From: Candidatus Thiodiazotropha sp. (ex Epidulcina cf. delphinae)
GTDB taxonomy: Bacteria > Pseudomonadota > Gammaproteobacteria > Chromatiales > Chromatiaceae
Length of the DNA stretch: 64,000 nt
Assembly (NCBI GenBank): GCA_025656455.1
Contig: JAHXHS010000002.1
Coordinates: forward strand, 62,001 to 126,000
Direction: 5' to 3'
A program made the position numbers and the translations under genes. Of the stretch, positions 8,688-17,596 are shown one piece after another (within the stretch, counting starts at the first letter, position 1; each line of letters begins with the position of its first letter). The notes beneath the pieces were generated by a model. The model did not search any database. It was not told the origin of the DNA and saw nothing but the letters and a program-made list of their open reading frames with translations.

Positions 8688-8924
8688 ATGATCGATTTCG
8701 ATGCCAATGCTGTCGTACACATCAATGAATCGCTGTCGGCAGAGCAGATCCATGATATCGAGAAAGAGCTGTCGGATGTCAGGGGAGTGGTGAGCGCCTG
8801 CGCCCATATCAAGACACCTCATCTGCTGGTCGTGGATTACGACCCGCAAGCCATCCATTCCAGCGACCTGCTCTACCATATCGAAAGGAACGGCGTACAC
8901 GCCTCTCTGGTCGGTGGCATTTGA
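8688..8924 (+). CDS. Small HMA-like (ferredoxin-like fold) protein
   Basis: 78 residues beginning MIDFDANAVVHINESLSA. AAGGAG lies 8 bases upstream of the chosen ATG. The pattern of alternating strands and two helices (SAEQIHDIEKELSDVRGVVSA, then HLLVVDYDPQ, then SSDLLYHIERNGVHASLVGGI) resembles heavy-metal-associated domains, but the usual CxxC metal site is absent; only one Cys is present. It may bind a partner or ligand other than a soft metal. The ribosome binding site sits right at the end of a mobile-element terminus, so its expression may depend on that insertion. Confidence 0.6.
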   Translation: MIDFDANAVVHINESLSAEQIHDIEKELSDVRGVVSACAHIKTPHLLVVDYDPQAIHSSDLLYHIERNGVHASLVGGI

Positions 8925-9015
8925 CGCTGTTAGCAGCCGTCAACGAGAAGTAACGCCTACAACCCAGAATAGGCTAAGCTGGGTAAACATGAGGGGATAA
9001 CCCTGACTTAACTGA

Positions 9016-9267
9016 ATGAATAACAATAAGCCAAGAAGGTTCAATATTCCGCTGGAAACCCTGTTAGAGGCAAAGAAGTGCACCAAGCATCATGCCTGCC
9101 TGACTGACAGTGAGTATGAGTTGTGCGGCATCCGGATTACCGTCGAAAACCAGGCCCGGATGGTCTGTGATAAAGGGGCAGACTGCTCTTACCGTTTCCG
9201 ACTCGGCAATGAAATCGTCTGTACCTGCCCGGTCAGACATGCCATTCATAGTAAATACAACATCTGA
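9016..9267 (+). CDS. Cysteine-rich small protein of unknown function
   Basis: 83 residues with eight cysteines spaced as KKCTKHHAC, ELCGI, VCDKGADC and VCTCPVRH, compatible with a zinc or iron-sulfur site. I do not recognise the family. There is no signal peptide, so it is probably cytosolic. The stop codon TGA overlaps the ATG of the DUF2461 gene by one base (TGATG), which suggests translational coupling. A small hairpin (ACCCAG ... CTGGGT, about 8962-8984) and a poor ribosome binding site precede the start, so the start is not certain. Confidence 0.55.
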   Translation: MNNNKPRRFNIPLETLLEAKKCTKHHACLTDSEYELCGIRITVENQARMVCDKGADCSYRFRLGNEIVCTCPVRHAIHSKYNI

Positions 9268-9962
9268 TGACAATGAAAGGATTCAACGGTTTTCCAACCC
9301 AATCAATCCCATTCCTTCAAGACCTTGCCGTGCATAACGACCGGGAGTGGTTCGAGGCCAATAAGCACAACTACGAATCTTATATCAGAGAACCCGCGCT
9401 GGCCTTCATTGAAGAGATGGCGCCGAAGCTGCAAGGCCTCTCCACCCAGTTCCACGCAATTGCCAAAAAAACCGGCGGCTCATTGATGAGAGTCTATCGG
9501 GATACCCGCTTCTCCAAGGATAAAACGCCCTATAAAACCAATATCGGCATCCAGTTCCGACATATCCTGGGCAAGGATGTGCATGCGCCCGGTTTTTATC
9601 TGCATATCGAGCCGGGAGAGTGCTTCATCGGCGCGGGGATATGGCATCCCGAGTCGAAGACCCTGGCTAAGATCAGAAACTTCATTACCGATAACCCGGC
9701 TGCCTGGCAAGCGGCCCTGAGCCAATCTGCCTTTCGAAGGAATTTCCAGCTCGTCGGCGACTCCCTGGTGAGGCCCCCGAAAGGCTTTCCGGCCGATCAC
9801 CCTCTGATAGAGGATTTGAAGCGTAAGGATTTCATCGCTCTCAAGGCCTTCGATTGCGATGAAATCGTCAAACCGGCCTTTAGCAACTTCGTCATCAGGG
9901 GATTCAAGCAGGCTGACCCATTGATGCGCTATCTTTGCGCCGCTGTCGAGGTCAACTACTGA
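9267..9962 (+). CDS. DUF2461 family protein
   Basis: 231 residues. The opening FNGFPTQSIPFLQDLAVHNDRE, WFEANKHNYE and MRVYRDTRFSKDKTPYKTNIG segments are the recognised signature of DUF2461 (TIGR02453). The biochemical role of the family is not established. The protein is soluble and full length compared with the usual 220-230 residues. MTMKG is the annotated start because it overlaps the upstream stop codon; MKG two codons later is equally possible. It forms a two-gene unit with the cysteine-rich protein and converges on the GTPase genes. Confidence 0.8.
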   Translation: MTMKGFNGFPTQSIPFLQDLAVHNDREWFEANKHNYESYIREPALAFIEEMAPKLQGLSTQFHAIAKKTGGSLMRVYRDTRFSKDKTPYKTNIGIQFRHILGKDVHAPGFYLHIEPGECFIGAGIWHPESKTLAKIRNFITDNPAAWQAALSQSAFRRNFQLVGDSLVRPPKGFPADHPLIEDLKRKDFIALKAFDCDEIVKPAFSNFVIRGFKQADPLMRYLCAAVEVNY

Positions 9963-9980
9963 GGGTGGAGCTGAGGAGGT

Positions 9981-11354
9981 TCACCTGGAAGGCGTCGCTC
10001 GCAGCCGCTGTCGAATGTCCTCCCTCGCCTGCTGCAGGATGGAGTCCTTATCCACCGATTCAAGGATCTGCTGCACGATGGTCTTGGGACCCTCGCCGCC
10101 CCATGAACGTCCTTGGGCAAAGTAGCGCTGCGCCGCCTGTCCCACAATGTAGGTGGTGTAGTATCCCATCGCGCCCTGGGCCGCGGCGGTCACCATCGTT
10201 GACAGACCCGCGCTGCCGGCCTTCAAGGCGCTGGAGGCGACATTCACCGTCCATACGGTCGCCATCAGCAACGCCATCTGGGCGCCGATGGTTTTAATCA
10301 ACTGCCCGGCCTCGCCGCGTGTCACCGACATCCCGTAGACCCTGGCCAGATGCATGACCATTGAAGCATCCAGGGCCAGGGCCGCCAACAGATCAGCCAG
10401 CGGAATCGGATTGACCGCGACGGCAATCCCCTTCCCCAGACAATAACCGCGTATCACCCGTTCCGCCACCTCTTGGCGAATCGCCACGATACGCCTCGCC
10501 ACCTCATCACTGAGCTGGCCAGCGAACAGGCTGGCATTGAGTACCGAAAGGATCATCCCCTCCTTTTCGATCAGCAGCCACAGGCTGTCGGCCAACTGCG
10601 CCACATCCGGCGCCGGTGTCTTGTGATACTCCCTCTCCCGGCCCGATTCATCCTGTTGGACATAGATTCGCTCTGAGGGCCGTGCAGCCGTGGGAACGAT
10701 ATAGGCCGGACTGACCACACCCTGCAACTTCTCTCTCAGGCTGGCGAGCAATAGCTCGAGTTCATCGCTGGTGTAGCGATCCGATTTGTTGAGTGCCACC
10801 AGCATCGGGCGATGGCGTTGCTTCAGGAGTTCGATGGCCTGCAACTCGGTTTGGGTCAGATCGGCATCCAGCACGAATAGCACCAGGTCGGCACGGCCGG
10901 CCACATCCTGCGCCATACGCTCCCGCGCTTCACCACTGATCTCGTTGATCCCAGGAGTATCGATGAGATAGACCCCGGCGGCCTCGACCTCGCGCCAGGC
11001 GGCCATGTCACTGTGGCGTGTCTCACCATGCAGTGCGCTGACGCCAAAACGCTCCTCCCCCAACAGGGCATTCAACAACGCCGATTTTCCGACACTGACC
11101 CGGCCGAAAACAGCAATATGCAGATGGCCCTGCTCCAACTTGTCGAGCATCGCCTGTACCTGCTGGAAATCATCCTTCAGGCTGTCGCGGACAGGATCGG
11201 GCAAGCGTTCGTCCTCCAGCAGTTCACGCAGGTTGTCCCTGGCCAACTGCAGCCGGTCTTCACCCTGCTCTCCTGCGCGGGAACTATCGTTTTCCGCTGA
11301 ACTCTTCCAAAGCCAGCCGGGCATAATATTTTGCACGGCTTTCCAGATTTCCAC
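9981..11354 (-). CDS. Dynamin/Era-like GTPase with DUF697 domain
   Basis: 457 residues. The G domain shows FGRVSVGKSALLN (P-loop) near residue 85, a switch-I Thr in GETRHSD, DTPG near 130 and NKSD near 190. The C-terminal third (about 300-420) is a hydrophobic DUF697 region beginning YCLGKGIAVAVNPIPLADLL, probably membrane-associated. A GTG start with GAGGAG 7 bases upstream fits best. The first 71 bases overlap the end of the neighbouring GTPase gene in another frame, so the two are almost certainly translated together and may form a complex. The family is linked in general to membrane remodelling or transport; no specific role can be claimed. Confidence 0.75.
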   Translation of the reverse strand: MEIWKAVQNIMPGWLWKSSAENDSSRAGEQGEDRLQLARDNLRELLEDERLPDPVRDSLKDDFQQVQAMLDKLEQGHLHIAVFGRVSVGKSALLNALLGEERFGVSALHGETRHSDMAAWREVEAAGVYLIDTPGINEISGEARERMAQDVAGRADLVLFVLDADLTQTELQAIELLKQRHRPMLVALNKSDRYTSDELELLLASLREKLQGVVSPAYIVPTAARPSERIYVQQDESGREREYHKTPAPDVAQLADSLWLLIEKEGMILSVLNASLFAGQLSDEVARRIVAIRQEVAERVIRGYCLGKGIAVAVNPIPLADLLAALALDASMVMHLARVYGMSVTRGEAGQLIKTIGAQMALLMATVWTVNVASSALKAGSAGLSTMVTAAAQGAMGYYTTYIVGQAAQRYFAQGRSWGGEGPKTIVQQILESVDKDSILQQAREDIRQRLRATPSR

Positions 11355-12786
11355 TGATCGTCTCCTCGAAATAGTCCAAAGCCTGAAGTGGCTTGAGAGA
11401 GCCGCTCTCCTGCAGGGTCTTCGCCACGGCGTTGCCCAGGCCCTCGAAAATCATGCCATAGGCCACCGCATGAACCAGCCCGCCGGTGACGGTGCCCACA
11501 CCGGGAAAGGCCTTTAATACATTTCCGGTCAGCGCCAGTAGCAGGGTCATGCGCTTGCCGACATTCTGACTGGCCAGGTCGATGAAATGTTCCACATCGA
11601 CCTCACGGGCTTTCACCTCGTAAAGGCGGGAAAGCGCCTTCACCATCTGTACCCCAAGATAGCCCTGAATCAGGACGTCCGTGCCTGGACTGACCGCCGC
11701 CATCGCGCCTAACATTGCCTTGCGTGTATACTGCCTGACCAGTTTTTCGCTCTCCTGCAAGCGATGCTCCTGGGTGGCTTGCTGGAGTTTTTCCGCGCTC
11801 AGGCGGATCAGACTCTCATCCCGTTGTTCTCCCAGCGACACCTGCTCAGCCGCGATTCTGCCCTGCACGGCTCGCATCAGCTCATCGATCTTCGCCGCTC
11901 TCTCGCGCTCCATTGGCGCCTCCTTGCCGTCGGCATCGATGCGGATTATCGTCTCTTTGCCGCCTGCCTGGACAGGTATCACCGTTATCCCGGGTAACTG
12001 CTCCCGCAACCGGGTGAGGATCGCAGACAGCTCCTGCTCGCTGTAGCGGTCCTGTTTATTCAAGGCCACCAACAGGGGACGCTGGAACCCCTGTAACATG
12101 GCCAATTCTCGATGCTGATCGCGGGTCAACTCCCCATCGCAGACATAGATCACCAAATGGGCGCGCCGGGCCTCCTCACGGGCGATGCGCGCATGCTCCT
12201 GATTCACGTCCAGGATACCCGGTGCATCCGTCAGGCGCAGATCGGCGTCCTCTCCATCGGCAAATCGATAGTGGGTGATCCGGCGAGTGGTCCCAGCGCG
12301 CGGATCGACCTGAATCCCCTGCTCACCGGTAATCGCCCTGATCAATGCGCTTTTACCCGCCGAGACGGTGCCAAAAAAGGCCACATAGCGTGAGGCTTGC
12401 CCTATGCGCCGATCGAGTTCCTGTAACTCCAGACTCGCCTCAGCCGTATCGATCCCTTGTAAACCCGCTTGCTCCAGCGCCGCTTCAAAGGCAGCCCTAT
12501 CGCTCGGAAGGGGGGGCTTGGGCTCCCTGTCACCGGCCGTATGTTTACTCGGACGCAGCAGCAGCCAACTCAAGACAAACACTGCCAAACTGAAGCCGAA
12601 CAAGCCTAGTGCATAGAGAACAAGCAGGGTTGGGGAGAGTTGATCCAACATTTGCCACACGCTCAGGGCTGACTCGGTGAGCTGCAAAACCAGCAGCAGC
12701 ATCAGTAGCGAAAGAAACACCAACGCCAGAACGAGAAGCAGACGCAATACTCGTTTCGGCGATGAAGGACCCTGCTGTTGCGTCAT
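11284..12786 (-). CDS. Membrane GTPase with DUF697 domain, paralogous partner
   Basis: 500 residues. Two transmembrane helices near the N-terminus (about 15-40 and 55-80) form a hairpin, followed by a proline-rich cytosolic linker. The G domain has FGTVSAGKSALI near 140, DAPG (replacing DTPG) near 190 and NKQD near 245. A DUF697-like hydrophobic region follows (AMLGAMAAVSPGTDVLIQGY, around 380-480). Compared with the downstream partner it has its own membrane anchor. Both genes are read from one probable promoter upstream of 12786. The pair resembles cyanobacterial and gammaproteobacterial two-GTPase sets of unknown function. Confidence 0.75.
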   Translation of the reverse strand: MTQQQGPSSPKRVLRLLLVLALVFLSLLMLLLVLQLTESALSVWQMLDQLSPTLLVLYALGLFGFSLAVFVLSWLLLRPSKHTAGDREPKPPLPSDRAAFEAALEQAGLQGIDTAEASLELQELDRRIGQASRYVAFFGTVSAGKSALIRAITGEQGIQVDPRAGTTRRITHYRFADGEDADLRLTDAPGILDVNQEHARIAREEARRAHLVIYVCDGELTRDQHRELAMLQGFQRPLLVALNKQDRYSEQELSAILTRLREQLPGITVIPVQAGGKETIIRIDADGKEAPMERERAAKIDELMRAVQGRIAAEQVSLGEQRDESLIRLSAEKLQQATQEHRLQESEKLVRQYTRKAMLGAMAAVSPGTDVLIQGYLGVQMVKALSRLYEVKAREVDVEHFIDLASQNVGKRMTLLLALTGNVLKAFPGVGTVTGGLVHAVAYGMIFEGLGNAVAKTLQESGSLKPLQALDYFEETISGNLESRAKYYARLALEEFSGKR

Positions 12787-12875
12787 TGAAATAAACTCTT
12801 GAAGAAACCTTACGACACTATCCTGATCGAAGAGAATACGGTAGAAACAGACACAAAGTCACCCATGGAGAACCG

Positions 12876-13223
12876 ATGATCCATCTACCCAAGGCATGCG
12901 AGGCCTGGCCTGCAGCGAATTTCAAAGAAATCCTGAAACATGAACTCGAAGCGATCGATGCCGAACGACTGCCTTTGCAGCAAGGTTTGGCGCTCAGCAG
13001 CCATGTCAGCGAAGAGCCGTTCAGCGTGATCATTATCGACGCCGCTGATGAGGATCCTGGGACCATTCGGGTAAAGGCCGCTGTCATGTACGCCGGAATC
13101 ATTGCAGGTTGCAGTTGCGCCGATGACCCTACCCCGCTGGACACACAGACGGAGTATTGCGAACTGCAGTTGGAGATCGACAAGTCGACTGCTGAGACAA
13201 GGGTGAAATTGCTGTCTATCTAG
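12876..13223 (+). CDS. Conserved-looking hypothetical protein (115 aa)
   Basis: I do not recognise a family. The protein starts MIHLPKACEAWPAAN with GGAG 5 bases before the ATG, and is acidic and soluble. VIIIDAADEDPGTIRVKAAVMYAGIIAGCSCADDPTP suggests a compact alpha/beta core with a CSC motif. It diverges from the GTPase pair with a 90-base gap. The TAG stop codon (13221-13223) is the first triplet of a REP-like element, the same arrangement as at mtaD and the DUF1287 gene. Confidence 0.6.
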   Translation: MIHLPKACEAWPAANFKEILKHELEAIDAERLPLQQGLALSSHVSEEPFSVIIIDAADEDPGTIRVKAAVMYAGIIAGCSCADDPTPLDTQTEYCELQLEIDKSTAETRVKLLSI

Positions 13224-13363
13224 TGTCTGTCCATAAACTACAGCGATCGTCATTCCGGCGCATGAAGGAATCCAGTAAGTCGTTGAATTCCCTGGATCCC
13301 GGCATGCGCCGGGATGACGTGGCTTCAAAAAGTGTGCGTTTCTGGACGGGCACTATCTAGTTC
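13220..13363. repeat. REP-like palindromic element, copy 2 (TAG-stop family)
   Basis: Begins CTAGTGTCTGTCCATAAAC on the stop codon of the upstream gene and ends GTTTCTGGACGGGCACTATC. The inner palindrome is CCCGGCATGCGCCGGG flanked by CGTCATTCC and GGATGACGTGG. It is closely similar to 2807-2988 and shorter by about 40 bases. Confidence 0.8.
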
Positions 13364-13624
13364 TACTTTGTCACCCTTAAATTCTGGATTATTAGTTGTT
13401 ATTTGCGGATTGCATTTTTCGTTTTTGGCATCTTGCTGCTGATTCAATCGCCAACTGGCGTTTTCGGTGACGTGCTTCAATTATTGGCTCTTCCCCTAAT
13501 CAAGTGGGTAACAGAATAGAGAATGAATAGGCCGCCAATGGACGGTTCTATTGATGACTGAAATAGTCGTGTTTTGCTTTTTCCTCCCACTCGATGTGGA
13601 AAAGAGCCCATTTTTTAATGCCCA
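13364..13624. other. Intergenic region with a short shared repeat
   Basis: No gene is evident. Bases around 13488-13525 (TCTTCCCCTAATCAAGTGGG, then AACAGAATAGAGAATGA) repeat, with a few changes, a sequence at about 4595-4632. Otherwise the stretch is AT-rich and unstructured. It lies between convergent genes. Confidence 0.4.
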
Positions 13625-14950
13625 TCATCCAATCCCTTTGGATTTGACCTTGACGCCTCCGGGAAAGCGCTTCACCAGTAGCCAGGTCACTACAACAGCA
13701 GCCAGCAATAACAGGACCGCGGTCCACAACCTATCCAGCGCACTGGGAACGAATACCAGCACGGCGCCGAGGCCAAACATCATCAATCCGGACAGGAGCT
13801 TGAGAATACGCCCTTCGCTCTCCTGTAGCTTGCGGCTGCCGAGGGTAAAAACGAACACCAGCATGATAGTCAGTAACGGCAGGATATAGATCAGATTATA
13901 CAGCGCCAGGTAGAGGTAATAGCTCGACACAGGCAACTCATTCAGTGTCAGCACGCGAGTGTAGACCATGGGAAAACCGGCCGTACAGAGCAATTCATAG
14001 AGGTTGGCGATAACGGCCAACAAAGCCGCGGCCGCGAGCATGGCAGGCATCGAACCTGCTGAGACCAAATCACGCATGCGCTCGAACAGCTTCGGTTTTG
14101 CCTTAGCGGAGATTGAGAGAGATGGTCCCTGCTGAAACAAGAAGTAGTCCTTTATATTGAAAACTCCGATCACCAGGGCAAGGAGCCCGGCGCCGAGAGT
14201 CACCCAGTAGAGGTGCCCGATGAGTGAAAAAAGATTCAGCCATGCCGCCATCGAGAGAAAATAGACCAAGCCTGAAATGGCGATAAACAGGCCACCCACC
14301 GCTAACATACGCCTCCGTGAACCGGCATGGGCCAACAGGCTGAGCAGAAACAACAGCACAAAAAAGGCACAGGGATTGAATGAGTCCAGCCCGGCCAATA
14401 CCAGGGTAAAGGCCGGCAGCGACCAGGCCTGTAAATCCACCTCACCCACTATCGGCAGTATGATTGGAGATCTGTCCTGCTGCTGAGGCGCGGGTCGACT
14501 CTCTGGCGGCTTAGCGTTATCCGAGGCAATCTCCATCCCGGCCGCTATCTGGGCATGACAATCCCTCAATCCCTCCCGCAGATGTTTTCCGGTGGTGTCG
14601 TTGCTTTCCCATCCAACCATCATCTGAGCACAAAACAGCATCGCCGGAACACTTCGCGCTTCGCCACCAACCCTGTTGGCGAGGAACTTGTAGCGCGCCA
14701 CATGCTCCGGGTGCCCCTCAAGTTTCAGAGAGTGAAGGCGCAGCCAGGGTAAGGCCTCGGGCAACGCCTCCACATGAGGCCTGGCATCCTGGCAATGGGG
14801 ACAGTGCTCGGACCAAAAGAACCAGAGATCGACCCTGAGTTCACCTTTGTCATCGACAGTGATCCAGGACTGCGGAACCCCCTCATCTGCCGAGACCGGC
14901 GAGATAACACACAAGATAAACAACAAAATTGGGATGGATAGCCTTGGCAT
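13625..14950 (-). CDS. Thioredoxin-like domain fused to DsbD/CcdA-like membrane domain
   Basis: 441 residues. An N-terminal signal peptide (MPRLSIPILLFILCVISPVSA) is followed by a periplasmic thioredoxin-like domain with the motif CPHC near residue 50 (FFWSEHCPHCQDA). After a proline-rich linker, residues 180-435 form a multi-span membrane domain with FNPCAFFVLLFLL near 195 and LYELLCTAGFP near 320; these are the paired membrane cysteines of electron-passing DsbD/CcdA-type proteins. It probably carries reducing equivalents across the membrane to its own periplasmic domain. DsbD has its thioredoxin domain at the other end, so the order is reversed here. The substrate is unknown. Confidence 0.75.
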   Translation of the reverse strand: MPRLSIPILLFILCVISPVSADEGVPQSWITVDDKGELRVDLWFFWSEHCPHCQDARPHVEALPEALPWLRLHSLKLEGHPEHVARYKFLANRVGGEARSVPAMLFCAQMMVGWESNDTTGKHLREGLRDCHAQIAAGMEIASDNAKPPESRPAPQQQDRSPIILPIVGEVDLQAWSLPAFTLVLAGLDSFNPCAFFVLLFLLSLLAHAGSRRRMLAVGGLFIAISGLVYFLSMAAWLNLFSLIGHLYWVTLGAGLLALVIGVFNIKDYFLFQQGPSLSISAKAKPKLFERMRDLVSAGSMPAMLAAAALLAVIANLYELLCTAGFPMVYTRVLTLNELPVSSYYLYLALYNLIYILPLLTIMLVFVFTLGSRKLQESEGRILKLLSGLMMFGLGAVLVFVPSALDRLWTAVLLLLAAVVVTWLLVKRFPGGVKVKSKGIG

Positions 14951-14989
14951 AGGTCAATATTAACTCAGCAACCTAATATGTCGCATTCA

Positions 14990-15087
14990 GCCGATGTGTG
15001 CCTGCCTACAGCAAGACATCAAAACACCACTGTAGCACTTCTACAGTCCGTTTTGATAACGCAGTCTGTAGGCAGGCACACATCGGC
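14990..15087. repeat. Large perfect-armed hairpin repeat
   Basis: Arms at 14990-15011 and 15066-15087 are perfectly complementary over 22 bases (GCCGATGTGTGCCTGCCTAC and following). An inner pair, CAAAAC and GTTTTG, extends the fold. The same module, with changes, forms the right half of the mobile element at 20534-20818, including CTGTAG and GTTTTGAT. It stands between two minus-strand genes and could act as an RNA structure, but has no T-run. Confidence 0.7.
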
Positions 15088-15102
15088 CTGTCCTTAATTA
15101 AA

Positions 15103-17451
15103 TCAATCTATATAGTCTGCTTGAATATAGTCGGCCGCCTCCGACCAGTGCAAACTGATTTGGCCAAATTGTTCGACTATTGGAAGTATGATCTGCGCCT
15201 GGAGGGAATGGACCTGTGTTGCAATCTTATGGATATTCCCCGCATCGGTTTGCAAGAGAGAGGGGTGAGGCCTTACTGCATCGGCCTTCAAATAGGCGAG
15301 GACTTTGTAGGCTGTATCATTACAGGCGAAATTACCTAACAGGACACTGATACCCAATGCCGAAAGTTCGCCGAGAAAGTGTCTTGCCTGCTTGAGATCT
15401 GAGGCCAGCGAAGGAAGATTGAATTCAATCATCAACCCGGTACCCACCACCTGTAGCCTCCGCAGTTCGGATTGTATGAATTCGAGAAGACTCGTATCTT
15501 TGGCGGCTACCGCTGAGAACCGGATAATCAATCTGGTCGGGATTCCCCGCAGGGCGTATTCGCCAAGCTTGTGAATAGCATGCTTACAGACGAATTGATC
15601 GAACTCTTTGGCTACGCCGTGTTGTTCAGCCGTTAGATGGATATCATTGGCGACTAACTCGATATCGCTGGATGGCTTGAACAGCGGTGTCTGCTCAATG
15701 ATCTCCAGACCCTTTTCACGCGAGGATGAGAAACGCTGTTCACGAAAGATCACAAGACCGGAATGCAAGGTATCCAGAAACTGCTTTCTATGAAAGATAA
15801 CTGCCTCTTTCTCGATATCAGGAGCTGTTACGGTCTGTTCCCGGTAGCGGATATAGCCCTTGATCGCCTGCTGAGATGCCTGCATGGCACTCGTTTCCGC
15901 GTGACTGAGGTGATCATACGCACCCGTGGATGCCGCATTGATCAATACCAGACCTATACCCTGTCTGATTTTACCGAATTCCGTTGAACCGAGGGTAAGC
16001 TGATCGCTGATATGCTCGTAGAGTTCCGCGCCAAACTGTTCGATCGCTTTTCCCGAAGGACGTTGAATCAGTATCGCTAGGCTTTGTTTCCCGGTTCTTG
16101 CAATAAAATCACGCTTACCGATCAGGGACTCGGCCACATCGGCAACACGCTTTATGAGATTGCTTTCCCCTTTATGATGCCAATCATCCAGATCGGATGC
16201 CTGATCGTTAAGACAGATCGAAAACAGGCCGCAGATTGCGGCTTTTCGCTGATTGTTACTACAATTCAGATCCAACTGCTGCAACAGTCGCCTCCTGTTG
16301 TGGAGCCCCGTGGATGCATCAACCAAACCATCGCTTCCGGCCGATAACATAACCTTGGATCTGTTGATACGGGTTTTAACGGTTGCCAACAGGTGTTGTG
16401 GACGCACCGGCTTGGTCAAAAAGTCGTCCGCTCCGGAGTAAAGCGCCAATAACTTCTTTTCCAGATCGTCTTCGCCGGAAAGAAATACGATGGGAATAGT
16501 CAATGACTCCTTTCTTTCCCGAATCACCTGAGTCAGTTCGATGCCGTTCGCTCCGGGCATATACAGATCCATGAGGATTAGGTCTGGCTGAAAACCCTGA
16601 ACCGCATCCATCACATTGAGCGGATCGGTAATCGCAAGCGTCTCAAATTCGCCTTTTCGCAACAAGTTACTGGCGAATATTGCCTGAGACTCATCATCCT
16701 CCACAATCAGAACACGGTAACGTGGCCTAACCTTGGGTGCGATAATTTGCTTGATGCTCAACATCAAGTCGTTGATGTTGATGGGTTTGGATAAACACTG
16801 TATAGCGCCGGTACGTATCACCTCGAGACGGACCTCGATATCACATTGATCTGACAGAAAGATCAGTTCCGGTCGTTTTATCTTCTGAATACGCAGCTCT
16901 TCAAGGGCCTGAATCACCATACTCATATTCGGTAGAAATTCGGTATCGATCAGAACAACTTTCGCTTTCTGATTGTACAAGGCGACACGCAATGCCTCCG
17001 AATCCGTCAGGCACTGCACCTGCCAACCATTCTTTTCGATGGCAGCAATGATTTGATCGTCTCCGACATCAGCTCGATGCAGATAGATCACATCATAAGA
17101 TGTCACTTCATCAGGCAACGCTGATTTGGGTGATTGAGACGCATCGACAGCCTCTATAAGCTCACTCAGGAGATTGTTGAGTTTTTCAATCTCTTCAGCA
17201 TCCGGTTGTGCATTCTCCTCGTGAACATCATTGATGGACTCATCGATCGACCGGGTGAGTTCATGGATATTCACCAGTCCTGCCTGCTCACTCTTTCGCG
17301 AGAGTTCCTGGAGATAGCGTAAAACGGTTCTTATACCTGAACTGTTCCATATCCCGGATGGTAAAACCGGCCAGTTACCCTGGATCTTGAATAATAGTTC
17401 CGGCAACTGTCCAAGCGTGTCAATTTCTGGCGGGTTCGCGGTGGAAGACAT
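15103..17451 (-). CDS. Response regulator with two receivers and degenerate GGDEF and EAL domains
   Basis: 782 residues. A helical N-terminus (1-115) is followed by a degenerate receiver (about 118-235, VLIDTEFLP and LSKP kept, acidic pocket missing) and a canonical receiver (about 248-365, VLIVEDDES, LILMDLYMPG with the phosphoacceptor Asp, and TKP). The GGDEF-like domain (about 380-525) reads RTGKQS where GGDEF is expected. The EAL-like domain (about 545-775) lacks EAL and most metal-binding acids. It is therefore likely a phosphorylation-controlled c-di-GMP receptor or protein-interaction module, not an enzyme. No kinase gene is adjacent. Confidence 0.8.
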   Translation of the reverse strand: MSSTANPPEIDTLGQLPELLFKIQGNWPVLPSGIWNSSGIRTVLRYLQELSRKSEQAGLVNIHELTRSIDESINDVHEENAQPDAEEIEKLNNLLSELIEAVDASQSPKSALPDEVTSYDVIYLHRADVGDDQIIAAIEKNGWQVQCLTDSEALRVALYNQKAKVVLIDTEFLPNMSMVIQALEELRIQKIKRPELIFLSDQCDIEVRLEVIRTGAIQCLSKPININDLMLSIKQIIAPKVRPRYRVLIVEDDESQAIFASNLLRKGEFETLAITDPLNVMDAVQGFQPDLILMDLYMPGANGIELTQVIRERKESLTIPIVFLSGEDDLEKKLLALYSGADDFLTKPVRPQHLLATVKTRINRSKVMLSAGSDGLVDASTGLHNRRRLLQQLDLNCSNNQRKAAICGLFSICLNDQASDLDDWHHKGESNLIKRVADVAESLIGKRDFIARTGKQSLAILIQRPSGKAIEQFGAELYEHISDQLTLGSTEFGKIRQGIGLVLINAASTGAYDHLSHAETSAMQASQQAIKGYIRYREQTVTAPDIEKEAVIFHRKQFLDTLHSGLVIFREQRFSSSREKGLEIIEQTPLFKPSSDIELVANDIHLTAEQHGVAKEFDQFVCKHAIHKLGEYALRGIPTRLIIRFSAVAAKDTSLLEFIQSELRRLQVVGTGLMIEFNLPSLASDLKQARHFLGELSALGISVLLGNFACNDTAYKVLAYLKADAVRPHPSLLQTDAGNIHKIATQVHSLQAQIILPIVEQFGQISLHWSEAADYIQADYID

Positions 17452-17596
17452 CTATTTTCACCCAACAATCGTTGCATCAACGCTTATTTCTCTTAAAACC
17501 ATTCGTTTCATACGACATTTAAGCCTAGATTAACCGAGAAAGCCCTTTTAGTCACCGGAAAAAGCACATAGAAAGCAGTGGATAACAAGCTAATTC

